This document shows, one piece after another, positions 1 to 9,027 of a DNA stretch of 64,000 nucleotides (its first letter is position 1; every line of letters starts with the position of its first letter). The DNA comes from BAIKAL-G1 sp943369525 (lineage in GTDB: Bacteria; Cyanobacteriota; Cyanobacteriia; PCC-6307; Cyanobiaceae), in NCBI GenBank assembly GCA_943369525.1, contig CALRNL020000006.1, forward strand, positions 1 through 64,000, read 5' to 3'. Below the pieces are notes generated by a model. The model ran no database searches, had not been told where the DNA came from, and saw nothing but the letters and a program-made list of their open reading frames with translations. The translations under genes and the position numbers were made by a program.

Positions 1-73
1 CCTGGCTCAAAAGCTGCTCAGCGGTGCGCAACTTGCGGATGATCTGCTCGGGGCTGTGGCGTTTGACTTTCAT
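1..73 (-). CDS. IS3-type transposase OrfA, N-terminal part (runs off window)
   Basis: Reading leftward from an ATG at 73 gives MKVKRHSPEQIIRKLRTAEQ and then leaves the window. This opening (basic start, then PEQIIRKLRxAE) is typical of the helix-turn-helix OrfA of IS3-family elements (IS2/IS407-like), which binds the terminal repeats and makes the transposase with OrfB by frameshifting. Only 24 residues are visible, so intactness is unknown. I found no convincing terminal inverted repeat between it and obgE. Confidence 0.7.
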   Translation of the reverse strand, partial: MKVKRHSPEQIIRKLRTAEQLLSQ

Positions 74-175
74 GGGGCTTCTCCTTGCCAAGTCTGGCTG
101 GTGGGGAAGCTCTCATAAGCATTGGTTCAGGTTTTGGGGTCCACGTCACTGGGGCTGGGCTAGGAGCCCCTGGGG

Positions 176-1165
176 CTAGATCCCGAGCTCTTGCCACACC
201 CGGGCCAGGAGCTTGTCGAGGCCCTGGGAGGTGGCGGCCGAGATCAGCAGAACTGGCGAGCCGCAGTGGTCCTGCACCCGGTGGGCCAGGTCGTCGAGCT
301 CTTCGCCCAGGAGCAGCTCCATTTTGTTGATCGCCACCAGCCGCGGCCGCTCCGGCAGGCCGTGGCCATAGGCGGCCAGCTCGGCCTCAACCACCGCCAA
401 ATCGGCCAGCGGATCCTCGGTGCCCGCATCAACCAGGTGCACCAGCAGGCGGGTGCGCTCGATGTGGCGCAGGAAGTCGTGGCCGAGGCCAGCCCCCTGG
501 GCCGCCCCGGCAATCAGGCCCGGGATATCGGCGAACACGGTGCCATCGCCACTGGGCCGGCGCACCACGCCCAGGTTGGGGACCAGGGTGGTGAAGGGAT
601 AGTCGGCGATCTTGGGCCGGGCCGCCGACAGCACCGAGATCAGGGTGCTCTTGCCCGCATTAGGCAGGCCGATGATGCCCACTTCGGCCAGCAGCTTGAG
701 CTCCAGCTGCAGCAGCCACTCCTCGCCGTCCTTGCCCTCGGTGAATTTCTCCGGGGCCCGGTTGCGGTTGCTGAGGTAGTGGGCGTTGCCGAGGCCGCCA
801 CGGCCGCCGGCCGCCGCCAGCAGGCGCTGGCCCTGTTCGGTGAGATCGCCCAGGAGGATGTTGGTGCGCCGATCGCGCACCTCCGTGCCGAGGGGCACCT
901 TGATGGTCAGGGAATTGCCGCCGGCGCCACTGCTGCGGTTGGGGCCGCCGCGGCGCCCCTCCTGGGCCTCGAACAGGCGCCGGTATTTGAAGTCGAGCAG
1001 GGTCTGCAGGTTGGAGTCGGCCTCAAACCAGACGTCGCCGCCCCGGCCGCCGTCACCCCCGGAGGGGCCCCCGGCTGGCACGTATTTTTCCCGCCGAAAG
1101 GCCACGATGCCGTCGCCACCGCGGCCGGCGCGCACGGCGATGCGGGCTTGGTCAATGAACTGCAA
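176..1165 (-). CDS. obgE: Obg family GTPase (ObgE/CgtA)
   Basis: A 329-residue ribosome-associated GTPase, the usual size for cyanobacterial Obg without a long C-terminal domain. The N-terminal glycine-rich Obg fold (about residues 1-157) has the typical GGPSGGDGGRGG stretch. The G domain follows with GLPNAGKST (P-loop), DIPGL (G3) and NKME (G4). The family acts in late 50S assembly and stress signalling. The start used is TTG at 1165, because MQFIDQARI is the normal family N-terminus. It is divergent from the ABC ATPase gene, 67 bp away. Confidence 0.96.
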   Translation of the reverse strand: MQFIDQARIAVRAGRGGDGIVAFRREKYVPAGGPSGGDGGRGGDVWFEADSNLQTLLDFKYRRLFEAQEGRRGGPNRSSGAGGNSLTIKVPLGTEVRDRRTNILLGDLTEQGQRLLAAAGGRGGLGNAHYLSNRNRAPEKFTEGKDGEEWLLQLELKLLAEVGIIGLPNAGKSTLISVLSAARPKIADYPFTTLVPNLGVVRRPSGDGTVFADIPGLIAGAAQGAGLGHDFLRHIERTRLLVHLVDAGTEDPLADLAVVEAELAAYGHGLPERPRLVAINKMELLLGEELDDLAHRVQDHCGSPVLLISAATSQGLDKLLARVWQELGI

Positions 1166-1232
1166 ACGAGGAAAGTCGAGGGATTGGCACTCCGAACCCC
1201 AACCCTAGGATCGGGCCGTCGCAGGGCTGGTT

Positions 1233-2477
1233 TTGGCAGAGGTTCGCTTCCAGCGCGTGGACAAGACCTATCCACCCCGGCGGGGCGCCGCGCCGGTTGA
1301 GGTGCTGCGGGACCTGGATCTAACCATCAGCGATGGGGAATTTCTGGTGCTGGTGGGTCCCTCCGGCTGCGGCAAGAGCACCCTGCTGCGCCTGCTGGCC
1401 GGCCTGGAAAACCCCACCAGTGGTGAGTTGTTTGTGGGCGATCGCCGGGTCACCGAGCTGCGGCCCTCCCAGCGGGATGTGGCGATGGTGTTCCAGAGTT
1501 ACGCCCTCTACCCCCACCTGAGCGTGGCGGACAACATCGGCTTCGGCCTGCGGCGCCAACGCCGGCGCAGCCCCCTGCAGGAACTGGCCGATGGCCTGCA
1601 CCGGGCCAGCCGCAGCCTGCCGGGCCCGCTGCGCTTTCCCTCCCGCCGCGAGGACCGGATCGAAGCCGTGATCCAGCAGGTGGCCGAGACCCTGGAACTG
1701 GGGCCCCTGCTCGATCGCCTGCCGAAGGAACTCTCCGGCGGCCCGAAGCAGCGGGTGGCCCTGGGCCGGGCGATCGCCCGCCAGCCGGCCGTGTTCCTGA
1801 TGGATGAGCCCCTCAGCAACCTGGATGCCAAGTTGCGCGGTGGCACCCGCAGCCAGATCGTCGAGCTGCAGCGGCGCCTTGGCACCACCACCCTCTACGT
1901 CACCCACGACCAGGTGGAAGCCATGACCATGGGCCACCGGATTGCCGTGCTCAACCAGGGCCAGCTGCAGCAGCTCGGCACGCCCCTGGAGCTCTATCGC
2001 TGGCCCGCCAACACCTTCGTGGCCCAGTTCATCGGCAGCCCGGCCATGAACCTGCTGCCCGTTACCGCCGCCGGGGGAGCCCAACTACTGCTGGAGGGCC
2101 GTCGCTTCCTGGTGGAGGGCGCCATGGGAGCGGCCCTGGCCCAGTGGCAGGAGCGGGGCAACCCGGACGGCCTCACCGCCGGCCTGCGGCCCGAACACCT
2201 GCGGCTCGGGCCCGCCACCAACCGCAACCTCAGCGCCGAGGTCAGCCACTGCGAAGCCCTGGGCAATGAACAGCTGGTGAGCTGCCGCTTGCTCGAGGGC
2301 AGCCACCTGGTGCAGGTGCGGGCCGAACCCGACCAGGCGCTGGTGCCGGGCCAAACGGTGCACCTGGAGGTGCAGCCAGCCGCTTGGCGCCTATTTGACG
2401 GATCGGGCCTGGCCCTGCCCCAGGTGCCAGCGCCGGCGACGGCGGGCCCGGAACCGGTGCTGCCGAAATTGGCTTGA
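1233..2477 (+). CDS. ABC transporter ATPase, MalK/UgpC/GgtA-like
   Basis: A 414-residue importer-type ATPase. Walker A is GPSGCGKST, the Q-loop is VFQSYALYPH, Walker B is VFLMDEPLSNLDAK and the H-loop is YVTHDQVEAMTMG. A C-terminal OB/TOBE region of about 130 residues places it with ATPases of sugar and compatible-solute importers (MalK, UgpC, GgtA). Two oddities: the signature reads LSGGPKQR instead of LSGGQxQR, and about 35 basic residues are inserted after the Q-loop (near 1550-1665). The start is TTG at 1233. No permease genes lie nearby, so the substrate is unknown; a role in osmolyte uptake is inference. Confidence 0.88.
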   Translation: MAEVRFQRVDKTYPPRRGAAPVEVLRDLDLTISDGEFLVLVGPSGCGKSTLLRLLAGLENPTSGELFVGDRRVTELRPSQRDVAMVFQSYALYPHLSVADNIGFGLRRQRRRSPLQELADGLHRASRSLPGPLRFPSRREDRIEAVIQQVAETLELGPLLDRLPKELSGGPKQRVALGRAIARQPAVFLMDEPLSNLDAKLRGGTRSQIVELQRRLGTTTLYVTHDQVEAMTMGHRIAVLNQGQLQQLGTPLELYRWPANTFVAQFIGSPAMNLLPVTAAGGAQLLLEGRRFLVEGAMGAALAQWQERGNPDGLTAGLRPEHLRLGPATNRNLSAEVSHCEALGNEQLVSCRLLEGSHLVQVRAEPDQALVPGQTVHLEVQPAAWRLFDGSGLALPQVPAPATAGPEPVLPKLA

Positions 2478-2528
2478 TGGGTTAGGGCGTTGGCAGGGGC
2501 TAGGCCAGCCAGCCGGTGGGGCCGAGCC

Positions 2529-5024
2529 TCATTTCACCCAAACCACGCTGCAACCCTGGCCGCCATCGCCCTGGTCGGCGTCGCTCACCCGCTCCACGTA
2601 GGGCACGGTGGCCAGCCAGTCGCGCAGGCCCCGCTTGAGCTTGCCCGTGCCGATGCCATGGATCACCCAGAGGGGGCCATTGGCGTTGCGCAGCCGTTCC
2701 TCCAGGGCCGATTCGGCCTCATGCACCCGTAGGCCCCGCACATCAACGGTGTTGCCCTCGGTGCGCACCTCGGGGCCGCGGCTGGCCGGATTGCGGCGGC
2801 TGCGCACCTGCACCACCGGCTGGGGCGGGTCGGGCGGTGCCGGTTTTTCGCCCTGGAGCCCCTCGATCGCCGCCAGTTCCACCGTGAGACGCAACACGCC
2901 GCAGCGGACCGTGAGCTCGAGGCCATCGGCGCTGATCGCCAGCACCTCCGCCGCCTTGCCCAGGGCCAGCAGGCGGATGCGCTCGCCCACCGCCGGCCGC
3001 CAACCGCGGTGATCACGGCGCTCGGGCCTGGGCCGGTGGTCCTGCTCGAGCTGCTTGAGTTTCTGGCCGGCCTGGCGGGCCGTTTCACCGGAGGCCTGCC
3101 CCTGGCGCAGGCGGCGGATGATCCGGCGCACCTCCTTTTGGCCATCCCGGATCGAGTGTTCCAGGGCCTGGCGCCGTTGCTCCTGCAGCTCCGCCGACTG
3201 GTCGCTCTGCTGCTGCCAGCGCTGCAGCAACTCCTCATGCAGTAGCTCGGTGCGGGCCAGCAGGGCCGCCGCCTCCTCGGCCGCCTCCTGTTGGCGCTGG
3301 CGCTGGGCCTCCAGGCCGGCGATCACCTGGTTGAGTTCCCCCTCGCCCCGGGGGGCCAACAGCAGCTGGGCCTGGTCGAGCACGGCGCCATCGAGGCCCA
3401 GGCGGGCGGCGATGGCCAGGGCATTGCTGCGGCCCGGGATGCCCCAGAGCAGGTGGTAGGTGGGCGAGAGGCTGGCGACATCAAAGGCCACCGAAGCATT
3501 TTCAAAGCGGGAATCGTGGTATTTGAGCGCCTTGAGCTCGCCAAAGTGGGTGGTGGCGACCGTGAGCCGGGCCCGCTCGGCCAGGTGGCGCAGCAGGGCG
3601 ATCGCCAGGGCCGTGCCCTCGGTGGGATCGGTGCCGGCGCCCACCTCATCGAGCAACACCAGGCAGGCGCCAGCACTGGCTTCGGGGGGCAGGGCGGCCA
3701 GGATGCGGGCAATCCGGCGCACATGGCCGCTGAAGGTGGAGAGGTTCTGCTGCAGCGACTGCTCATCGCCGATGTCGGCCAGCACGAGCTGGCACCAGGG
3801 CAGGCTGGGGCTGCCGCTGCAGGGCAGGAACAGGCCGGCGCGGGCCATCAGGGCCGCCAGGCCGACGCTTTTGAGCGTCACCGTTTTGCCGCCGGTGTTG
3901 GGGCCGGTGATCGCCACCACCCGCAGCTCCGAGCCCACCTGCACGCTCACCGGCACCACCCCATGGCCGCCCTGGCGGCGCTGCTGCCAGAGCAGCAGGG
4001 GATGGCGCAGGCCCTCCAGCCGGATCGGGGCGCCGGGATCGGCCTCCAGCTCGGGCCGCACGGCGCCGAGGGTCTGGCCGTAGCGGGCCCGGGCCAGGGC
4101 GAAATCCAACTGCACCAGCACCGCCTGGAGGTGGCTGAGGGCGGGCTGCTCGGAGCCAACCAGGCCACTGAGCTCCAGTAGCACCTGCTGCTCCTCCTCC
4201 CGTTCCTTGCCGGCCAGAACGCCGATCCGGTTGCCCAGGGCGATCACGGCCTGGGGCTCGATAAAGACCGTGCTGCCGGACGCCGAGCTGTCGTGGACCA
4301 GGCCCGCTAGCTGGGAAGCGGCCCCGGCCTTAACCGCCAGCACGGGCCGGCCATTGCGCTCGGACACCACCGTGTCCTGGAGCAGGGCGCTGTGGCGACG
4401 GATCAGCTCCTGCAGGCGCTCGCGCCGGTCCGAGCGGGCGGCGGCCAGCTGGCGGCGCAGCTCCGCCAGGGGGGCACTGGCGCGATCCGCCACCCGGCCG
4501 CCCTCCTCCAGACAGAAGCGCAGCCGTTGCTCCAGCTCGGGCAGGGTGCGCAGGTCCGCCACCAGGGCCGTGGTCACGGGCCGCAGCGTGGGGTCCTCGA
4601 TCTGGCGGCGCAGGCGCCGGGCCGCCGCCAGGGTGGTGGCCACCGCCAACAGGGCCAGGCCCGAGGCGGTGCCGCCCTTGGCACAGAACAGCAGGGTGTC
4701 GCCCAGGTCGGCCACCCCCTGGAAGGAGAGGCCCCCCTCGCTGAGGCCATCGAGGCCCAGCAACTCGGTGGTTTCGGCCAGGCGGCGGCGGCTCTCGGCC
4801 AGGTCGATGGCCAGGGGCAGGCGGGCGCAGAGGGCTCCGCCGGCGCTGGTGCTGGCAAAGGTGGCCAGGTGCTCCCCCAGCCGCGGCCACTCCAGCAGCT
4901 CCAGGGCTTCCAGGCCGATCGGCTGGTCCATGCCCACCGGCAGCGAAGCCGGGGAGTCCGGGGCCAGGTCAGGTGCGCCGGCAGGAGGCTCGGTTGGCTG
5001 CAGGGAAGGAACCGGGGGAAGCAC
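2529..5024 (-). CDS. mutS2: MutS2 family DNA/ribosome-associated ATPase
   Basis: An 831-residue MutS2 protein. It has a MutS-like core and lever, Walker A GPNTGGKTVTLKS near residue 370, Walker B CLVLLDEVGAGTDPTEG, a long coiled-coil, and a C-terminal Smr nuclease domain (VDVRGLRVHEAE, then HGIGTGKLKRGL). MutS2 suppresses homologous recombination and, in Bacillus, also acts on collided ribosomes. The upstream start is GTG at 5024; an in-frame ATG at 4931 gives a product 31 residues shorter that begins at the conserved region and may be the true start. It is convergent with the ABC ATPase gene. Confidence 0.95.
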   Translation of the reverse strand: MLPPVPSLQPTEPPAGAPDLAPDSPASLPVGMDQPIGLEALELLEWPRLGEHLATFASTSAGGALCARLPLAIDLAESRRRLAETTELLGLDGLSEGGLSFQGVADLGDTLLFCAKGGTASGLALLAVATTLAAARRLRRQIEDPTLRPVTTALVADLRTLPELEQRLRFCLEEGGRVADRASAPLAELRRQLAAARSDRRERLQELIRRHSALLQDTVVSERNGRPVLAVKAGAASQLAGLVHDSSASGSTVFIEPQAVIALGNRIGVLAGKEREEEQQVLLELSGLVGSEQPALSHLQAVLVQLDFALARARYGQTLGAVRPELEADPGAPIRLEGLRHPLLLWQQRRQGGHGVVPVSVQVGSELRVVAITGPNTGGKTVTLKSVGLAALMARAGLFLPCSGSPSLPWCQLVLADIGDEQSLQQNLSTFSGHVRRIARILAALPPEASAGACLVLLDEVGAGTDPTEGTALAIALLRHLAERARLTVATTHFGELKALKYHDSRFENASVAFDVASLSPTYHLLWGIPGRSNALAIAARLGLDGAVLDQAQLLLAPRGEGELNQVIAGLEAQRQRQQEAAEEAAALLARTELLHEELLQRWQQQSDQSAELQEQRRQALEHSIRDGQKEVRRIIRRLRQGQASGETARQAGQKLKQLEQDHRPRPERRDHRGWRPAVGERIRLLALGKAAEVLAISADGLELTVRCGVLRLTVELAAIEGLQGEKPAPPDPPQPVVQVRSRRNPASRGPEVRTEGNTVDVRGLRVHEAESALEERLRNANGPLWVIHGIGTGKLKRGLRDWLATVPYVERVSDADQGDGGQGCSVVWVK

Positions 5025-5093
5025 TAGGCAAGCGGCCTGAGGAGGCGGTAATCCGGGGAACCGGGGGCTGGGGATGGGGGCATCAGCGGGCGA

Positions 5094-5570
5094 TTAGGAC
5101 CGGTTGGAGCCGATGCCGGCCTCGGGCTCGTAGAGCAGCTCCAACCAGTTGCCCTCGGGATCCTGGAGATAACAGGACGCCGTGCCGTCGCGGTGGTCGT
5201 GGAGCTCGCCCACCGCCACTCCGGCGGCCAGGAGCCGGGCGTGTTCCGCCTCCACCTGCTCACGGCTGGAGAAATGGAAGGCGAAATGGGGGCCGGCGGC
5301 CTTGTAGTCGGCACTGAGCAGGGCGATGCCATCGCCGCCGCCCGGGCGCTGCAGGTAGGCCCAATCGCTGGCATCCCAGGTGAGCTCCAGGCCCATGGCG
5401 CCATAAAAAAGCTTGGCCCGCTCCATGTCTTGCACCCGCAGGGCCACGTGTCCCAGCCAGGATTGCCGGCCTGGGGGACCGGGCTGCTGATCGCTGCCAG
5501 CGGGCCTGATGCCGTCCACCGCCTGACTGTCCACCGCCTGACCGTCCACCGCCTGCCCGTCTACCGCCAT
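5094..5570 (-). CDS. VOC (glyoxalase/dioxygenase-like) protein
   Basis: A 158-residue single-domain vicinal-oxygen-chelate protein. The fold begins near residue 37 (LGHVALRVQDMERAKLFYGA) and ends with the classic DPEGNWLELL strand. Substrate cannot be told from sequence; such proteins may be lyases, dioxygenases or binding proteins. The first 20 residues are a pentapeptide repeat (AVDGQ-like) encoded by four 15-bp units, foreign to the family, and may be a recent extension. The first ATG is used because no good alternative start lies before the domain. Confidence 0.8.
   Translation of the reverse strand: MAVDGQAVDGQAVDSQAVDGIRPAGSDQQPGPPGRQSWLGHVALRVQDMERAKLFYGAMGLELTWDASDWAYLQRPGGGDGIALLSADYKAAGPHFAFHFSSREQVEAEHARLLAAGVAVGELHDHRDGTASCYLQDPEGNWLELLYEPEAGIGSNRS
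5510..5569. repeat. 15-bp tandem repeat, four copies
   Basis: Four consecutive 15-bp units (5510, 5525, 5540, 5555) close to GACTGTCCACCGCCT. They are in frame with the VOC gene and encode its AVDGQ-type N-terminus. The exact 15-bp period is also seen in the hemi-exchanger and ubiX genes of this window. Confidence 0.85.
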
Positions 5571-5684
5571 GGTGCCCCTGCCGTTGCGCTAGGGCCATTC
5601 TTGACCGCAACAGGCCCGGGCGTGGCTGCGGGGCCAAGGCGGCCCGGCCGGGGTGACTTCCCCTGGTGGATGGGCCCGGTCCCG

Positions 5685-5846
5685 TCAGGGCTTGGGGCCT
5701 GCACCGATGGCCAGGCTGGTGCGGGCCAGGCAGCCGATCGAGAAACAGATCAAGCCGCTGCCGAGCAGGTTCCAGGGGAACGGCCGGCCACCATCTTTCT
5801 CGGTGAAGAACAGCAGCAAGACCACGGCCGCCGCCAGCCAGGGCAT
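5685..5846 (-). CDS. small membrane protein, 53 aa, unrecognised
   Basis: From the ATG at 5846 a 53-residue product has one strong hydrophobic segment (MPWLAAAVVLLLFF), a charged turn and a second moderately hydrophobic stretch (LLGSGLICFSIGCLA). I do not recognise the family. The reading frame continues upstream without a stop, so a longer product is possible. A frameshifted paralogous copy lies directly upstream, which supports this frame as once or still coding. Confidence 0.4.
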   Translation of the reverse strand: MPWLAAAVVLLLFFTEKDGGRPFPWNLLGSGLICFSIGCLARTSLAIGAGPKP

Positions 5847-5875
5847 GGCTACGGACCTGGACAGGGCGCTGCGGC

Positions 5876-6075
5876 TCAAGGGCGCCGTTGGGCGAGGGCC
5901 CAGGAGGTCTGGCAGACGCAGCGAATCAAAAACAGATGGCGGCGCTGCCGAGCAGGCCCCAGCCATCGCCCCGGTTGGCCCCATCGCCATCGAGCAGCAG
6001 GCGCCGGGCTAGCACGCTGATCAAGCTGGCCGCCACCTTGGGGCCATGGATCCAGCCCACAAAAAAGCCAGGGCG
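5876..6075 (-). pseudogene. frameshifted paralogue of the adjacent small membrane protein
   Basis: Reading leftward, one frame gives a hydrophobic stretch, then DGWGLLGSAAICF and a TGA (5926-5928). The neighbouring frame continues LIRCVCQTSWALA to a stop at 5876. Together these match PWNLLGSGLICFSIGCLARTSLAIG of the ORF at 5685-5846 position by position. The DNA is also similar (shared AAACAGAT and GCTGCCGAGCAGG blocks). I read this as a tandem duplicate broken by a single frameshift; its 5' end is undefined. Confidence 0.5.
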
Positions 6076-6134
6076 GCGCTCGCGGGAACAGATCCCCGGC
6101 GAGGGGGACGCGGGCCAGTCCGTGGGGGTTGGGT

Positions 6135-7136
6135 TCACCCCTCGGCCAGCCAGGCGGCCGCATCGCAGGCGTGGTAGGTGAGGATCAAATTGGCGCCGGC
6201 CCGCTTGAAACAAAGCAGGGTTTCGAGCACGATCGCCCGCTCATCAATCCAGCCCCGTTCGGCTGCCGCCTTCACCATCGAATATTCGCCGCTCACGTTG
6301 TAAGCCGCGATCGGCAATTCAGTTTCAGCCCGCAGGCGATGGATGATGTCGAGATAGGCCAGGCCGGGCTTCACCATCAAAATGTCGGCACCTTCCTGCT
6401 CATCGAGCAGGGCCTCGGTGAGGCATTCGCGGCCATTGGCCGGATCCATTTGATAGGTCGATTTATCCTTGGGGATCGGCTTGCCGGCCTGGGCCCGGGG
6501 GGCTGAATCGAGGGCTTCGCGGAAGGGGCCGTAGTAGGCGGAGGCGTATTTGGCGGTGTAACTAATGATGCCAACATGCTCAAATCCCTCCTCATCGAGG
6601 GCTTCGCGAATCGCCCCAACCCGGCCATCCATCATGTCGCTGGGGCCGATCAGGTCCGCGCCGGCCTTGGCCTGGGCCACGGCCTGGCGGCAAAGGATGT
6701 CCACGGTTTCATCGTTAAGCACGATCCCGTCAGCGCTGACGATGCCGTCGTGGCCATCGCAGGAATAGGGATCGAGGGCCACATCGGTCATGATCGTCAT
6801 GCCGGGGTGGGCGGCCTTGATGCGCCGGATCGCCCTGGGAATCAGGCCGCCTTCGTTGAAACATTCGGCGCCATCTTCGGTTTTGAGCCCATCGGCCACC
6901 TTGGGGAAGAGCACGACGCAGCGAATGCCCAGGCCCCAGGCGCGCCCCACCTCCTGCACCAGCCCTTCGAGGCTCCAGCGTTGGGCGCCGGGCATGGCAC
7001 CGATCGGCTCGTTGGTCGCGCCCTCGTGCACAAACAGGGGATAGATGAAATCGGCGGCGCGGAGCTGGTGCTCCCGAACCATGGCCCGCAGGGCTGGCGT
7101 GCGCCGCAACCGGCGGGGACGGTAGGTGAGCTCCAT
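6135..7136 (-). CDS. hemB: delta-aminolevulinic acid dehydratase (porphobilinogen synthase)
   Basis: A 333-residue enzyme that condenses two 5-aminolevulinate molecules to porphobilinogen in haem and chlorophyll synthesis. The Schiff-base lysine lies in MVKPGLAYLD and the second active-site lysine in SYTAKYASAYYGPFR. The metal region reads DVALDPYSCDGHDGI, lacking the three-cysteine zinc site of the E. coli type, so it is the aspartate-rich Mg-dependent form typical of cyanobacteria and plants. ATG at 7136 gives the normal family N-terminus. It feeds the same pathway as acsF at 46 kb. Confidence 0.97.
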   Translation of the reverse strand: MELTYRPRRLRRTPALRAMVREHQLRAADFIYPLFVHEGATNEPIGAMPGAQRWSLEGLVQEVGRAWGLGIRCVVLFPKVADGLKTEDGAECFNEGGLIPRAIRRIKAAHPGMTIMTDVALDPYSCDGHDGIVSADGIVLNDETVDILCRQAVAQAKAGADLIGPSDMMDGRVGAIREALDEEGFEHVGIISYTAKYASAYYGPFREALDSAPRAQAGKPIPKDKSTYQMDPANGRECLTEALLDEQEGADILMVKPGLAYLDIIHRLRAETELPIAAYNVSGEYSMVKAAAERGWIDERAIVLETLLCFKRAGANLILTYHACDAAAWLAEG

Positions 7137-7246
7137 GGCGGACTGAACGCTGGCCGGATCCTACGGAGCGGCCCTGGATTGGGGGGCCAGCCGGGATTCA
7201 GGGGCTAGCTTGCATTCAGGCCAGCGGGGACCCAAGCCAGCCGAGC

Positions 7247-8239
7247 TCAGAGGCGCGCCTGCTCGATCCAGTCGAGGCGGGGATCGACCAGGCGCTCGGC
7301 ACGCAGTTGCTCGAGCAGCTGGCGCTCCGTGTCGCTGAACCTGGGGGGGAGCCGCAGGCTGATGCTGAGCAGCAGGTCACCACGGCCGTCCTTGATCGGC
7401 CAGCCCTTGCCCTTAAGCCGCAGGCTGCGGCCCGGCTCCATCCCCGCCGGCACCTGCACGGTGGCCTCGCCATCGGGGGTGGCCACCCGCACTTCACCGC
7501 CGAGGGCCAGTTCATCAAGGCTCAGGGGCAGCTCGGCCCGCAGCAGGTCTCCGTCCAAACTCCAGACGGGATGGTCGACCAGCTTGAGGTTGAGATAGAG
7601 GTCGCCGCGGCGGCCGGTGCCGGGCTGGAGGTTGCCCTTGCCCTTGAGCCTTAGGCGGCTGCCGGTTTTGACCCCCGGCGGAATCCGCACCTGCACTCGC
7701 TCCTCATTGACGGCCAGGGTGCGCTCGCAACCCCGAAAGCCATCGGCAAAGCTGAGGCTGATGCTCGCCTCGGCATCGAGGTTGAGGGGCGCCCGGCCGC
7801 CGCCGGCCGCCGCCGCGCCCCCGGGGAAGCCGCCGGGAAAACCGCCACCAGGGAAGCCGGAGGAGAAACCAAACCCGCCAGGGGCTCCGCCAAAACCGCC
7901 GCCAGGGGGGCCGCCGCCAAAACGGCCTAGCAAATCATTGATGAAGTCGTCGAAGTTGCCGTAGCGGCCAAAATCCACATCAGCGCCGCCGCTGGCACCG
8001 CCCGCCTGGTTCCAATACTGGCCGAATTGTTCGTAGCGGCGGCGCTTATCGGGATCGGAGAGCACCTCATAGGCCTCGCTGATCTCCTTGAATTTCGCCT
8101 CCGCCTCCTTGTTATCCGGATTGACGTCCGGGTGGTACTGGCGGGCCAGCTTGCGGAAGGCCCGTTTCACCGCATCGGCATCGGCGCCCCGCTCGAGGCC
8201 AAGCACCTTGAAGTAATCGCGATATCCACTGGCTCCCAT
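7247..8239 (-). CDS. DnaJ-like co-chaperone (type II J-protein)
   Basis: A 330-residue J-protein. The N-terminal J-domain has the HPD motif (RQYHPDVNPDNKEAE, residue 36 onward). A glycine/phenylalanine-rich linker follows (about residues 80-145, many GGGFGG/GFPGG units), then a two-part C-terminal substrate-binding domain (RIPPGVKTGSRLRLKGKG and VQVPAGMEPGRSLRLKGKG). The CxxCxGxG zinc-finger repeats of type I DnaJ are absent, so it is CbpA/DnaJ2-like. It should stimulate a DnaK ATPase. It lies 110 bp downstream of hemB on the same strand. Confidence 0.92.
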   Translation of the reverse strand: MGASGYRDYFKVLGLERGADADAVKRAFRKLARQYHPDVNPDNKEAEAKFKEISEAYEVLSDPDKRRRYEQFGQYWNQAGGASGGADVDFGRYGNFDDFINDLLGRFGGGPPGGGFGGAPGGFGFSSGFPGGGFPGGFPGGAAAAGGGRAPLNLDAEASISLSFADGFRGCERTLAVNEERVQVRIPPGVKTGSRLRLKGKGNLQPGTGRRGDLYLNLKLVDHPVWSLDGDLLRAELPLSLDELALGGEVRVATPDGEATVQVPAGMEPGRSLRLKGKGWPIKDGRGDLLLSISLRLPPRFSDTERQLLEQLRAERLVDPRLDWIEQARL

Positions 8240-8475
8240 CGCGGCGTCGGGGGTGAGAGGTCAATGGCAGCTCCACTCTCCCAGTTGAAATGCCCGAACC
8301 GCCGCGCCGCCATGGGCGGAAGGCCGAACGACGGACGCCAAACGGCGGGACCCGAGCGGCCCCAGCGGTGACGGGCCGCCCCCTCCTCGGACTGCCCCCT
8401 CCTCAGACCGCCCAGGGGCATCAGCGATCAGCAAGGGGGATCCGCCCTAGCCTCCAGCCAGCATCCCCAGCCGCC

Positions 8476-9027
8476 ATGGCCCCTGCAGCCCGTCCTGCCA
8501 TGCCCGCCTCCCAGCCCCCGGGCGCTGGACGCCGGCGCGGTTGGCGCCCGGCCCTGCTGGTGGGCGTCAGTGCCGCCCTGCTTGGCACCTCAATCGGCGC
8601 CCATGCCCCCGCCAGCAGTGCACCCCTCCCCGGTAGGGACGCGCCAGCCCTGACCCAGCCCGCCCAAACCCTGCTGGCCGAAGCCAGCCGTGGCGCCGTT
8701 CTGAGGGCCTCCAGCCCAAACCAGCTGGCCCTGGTCGAGATCCTGCGTAGCAAGGGGGTGCTGTTCTACGGCGCCTGGTGGTGTGGCCACTGCGCCCACC
8801 AAAAGAGCCTGTTCGGCGCCGAGGCGGCCAGCAAGCTGCCCTACGTGGAATGCGACAAGGACGATCCCGGCCGCCAACGCTGCCAAACGGCCAAGGTTCG
8901 GGCCTTCCCCACCTGGGATTACAAGGGTGAGCGGCGCGAAGGGGTGCAGGAACTGGAGGCGCTGCGGATCTGGGTGGGCGCGCCCAAGGGGTCAAGCAAC
9001 CCTGCGGCCAAAGGCTCAAAGACTTGA
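8476..9027 (+). CDS. exported/membrane-anchored thioredoxin-like protein
   Basis: A 183-residue protein with an N-terminal basic-hydrophobic signal or anchor (GRRRGWRPALLVGVSAALL). The C-terminal domain has FYGAWWCGHCAHQKSLFG, whose CGHC is a thioredoxin-type redox motif followed by a cis-Pro region (RAFPTW). It resembles the thioredoxin domain fused to VKOR in some bacteria and plants, so a role in disulfide formation in lumen or periplasm is plausible but inferred. The ATG at 8476 gives a clean signal sequence; the longer upstream frame has no family likeness. Its 3' end overlaps the convergent gene by 12 bp. Confidence 0.78.
   Translation: MAPAARPAMPASQPPGAGRRRGWRPALLVGVSAALLGTSIGAHAPASSAPLPGRDAPALTQPAQTLLAEASRGAVLRASSPNQLALVEILRSKGVLFYGAWWCGHCAHQKSLFGAEAASKLPYVECDKDDPGRQRCQTAKVRAFPTWDYKGERREGVQELEALRIWVGAPKGSSNPAAKGSKT

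Noticed and set aside
1..175. Complete insertion sequence at the left edge
   Set aside because: Only the OrfA N-terminus is in the window and no terminal inverted repeat was found, so only a partial CDS is reported.
191..1300. 369-codon plus-strand open frame
   Set aside because: Antisense to obgE, whose GTPase motifs are complete.
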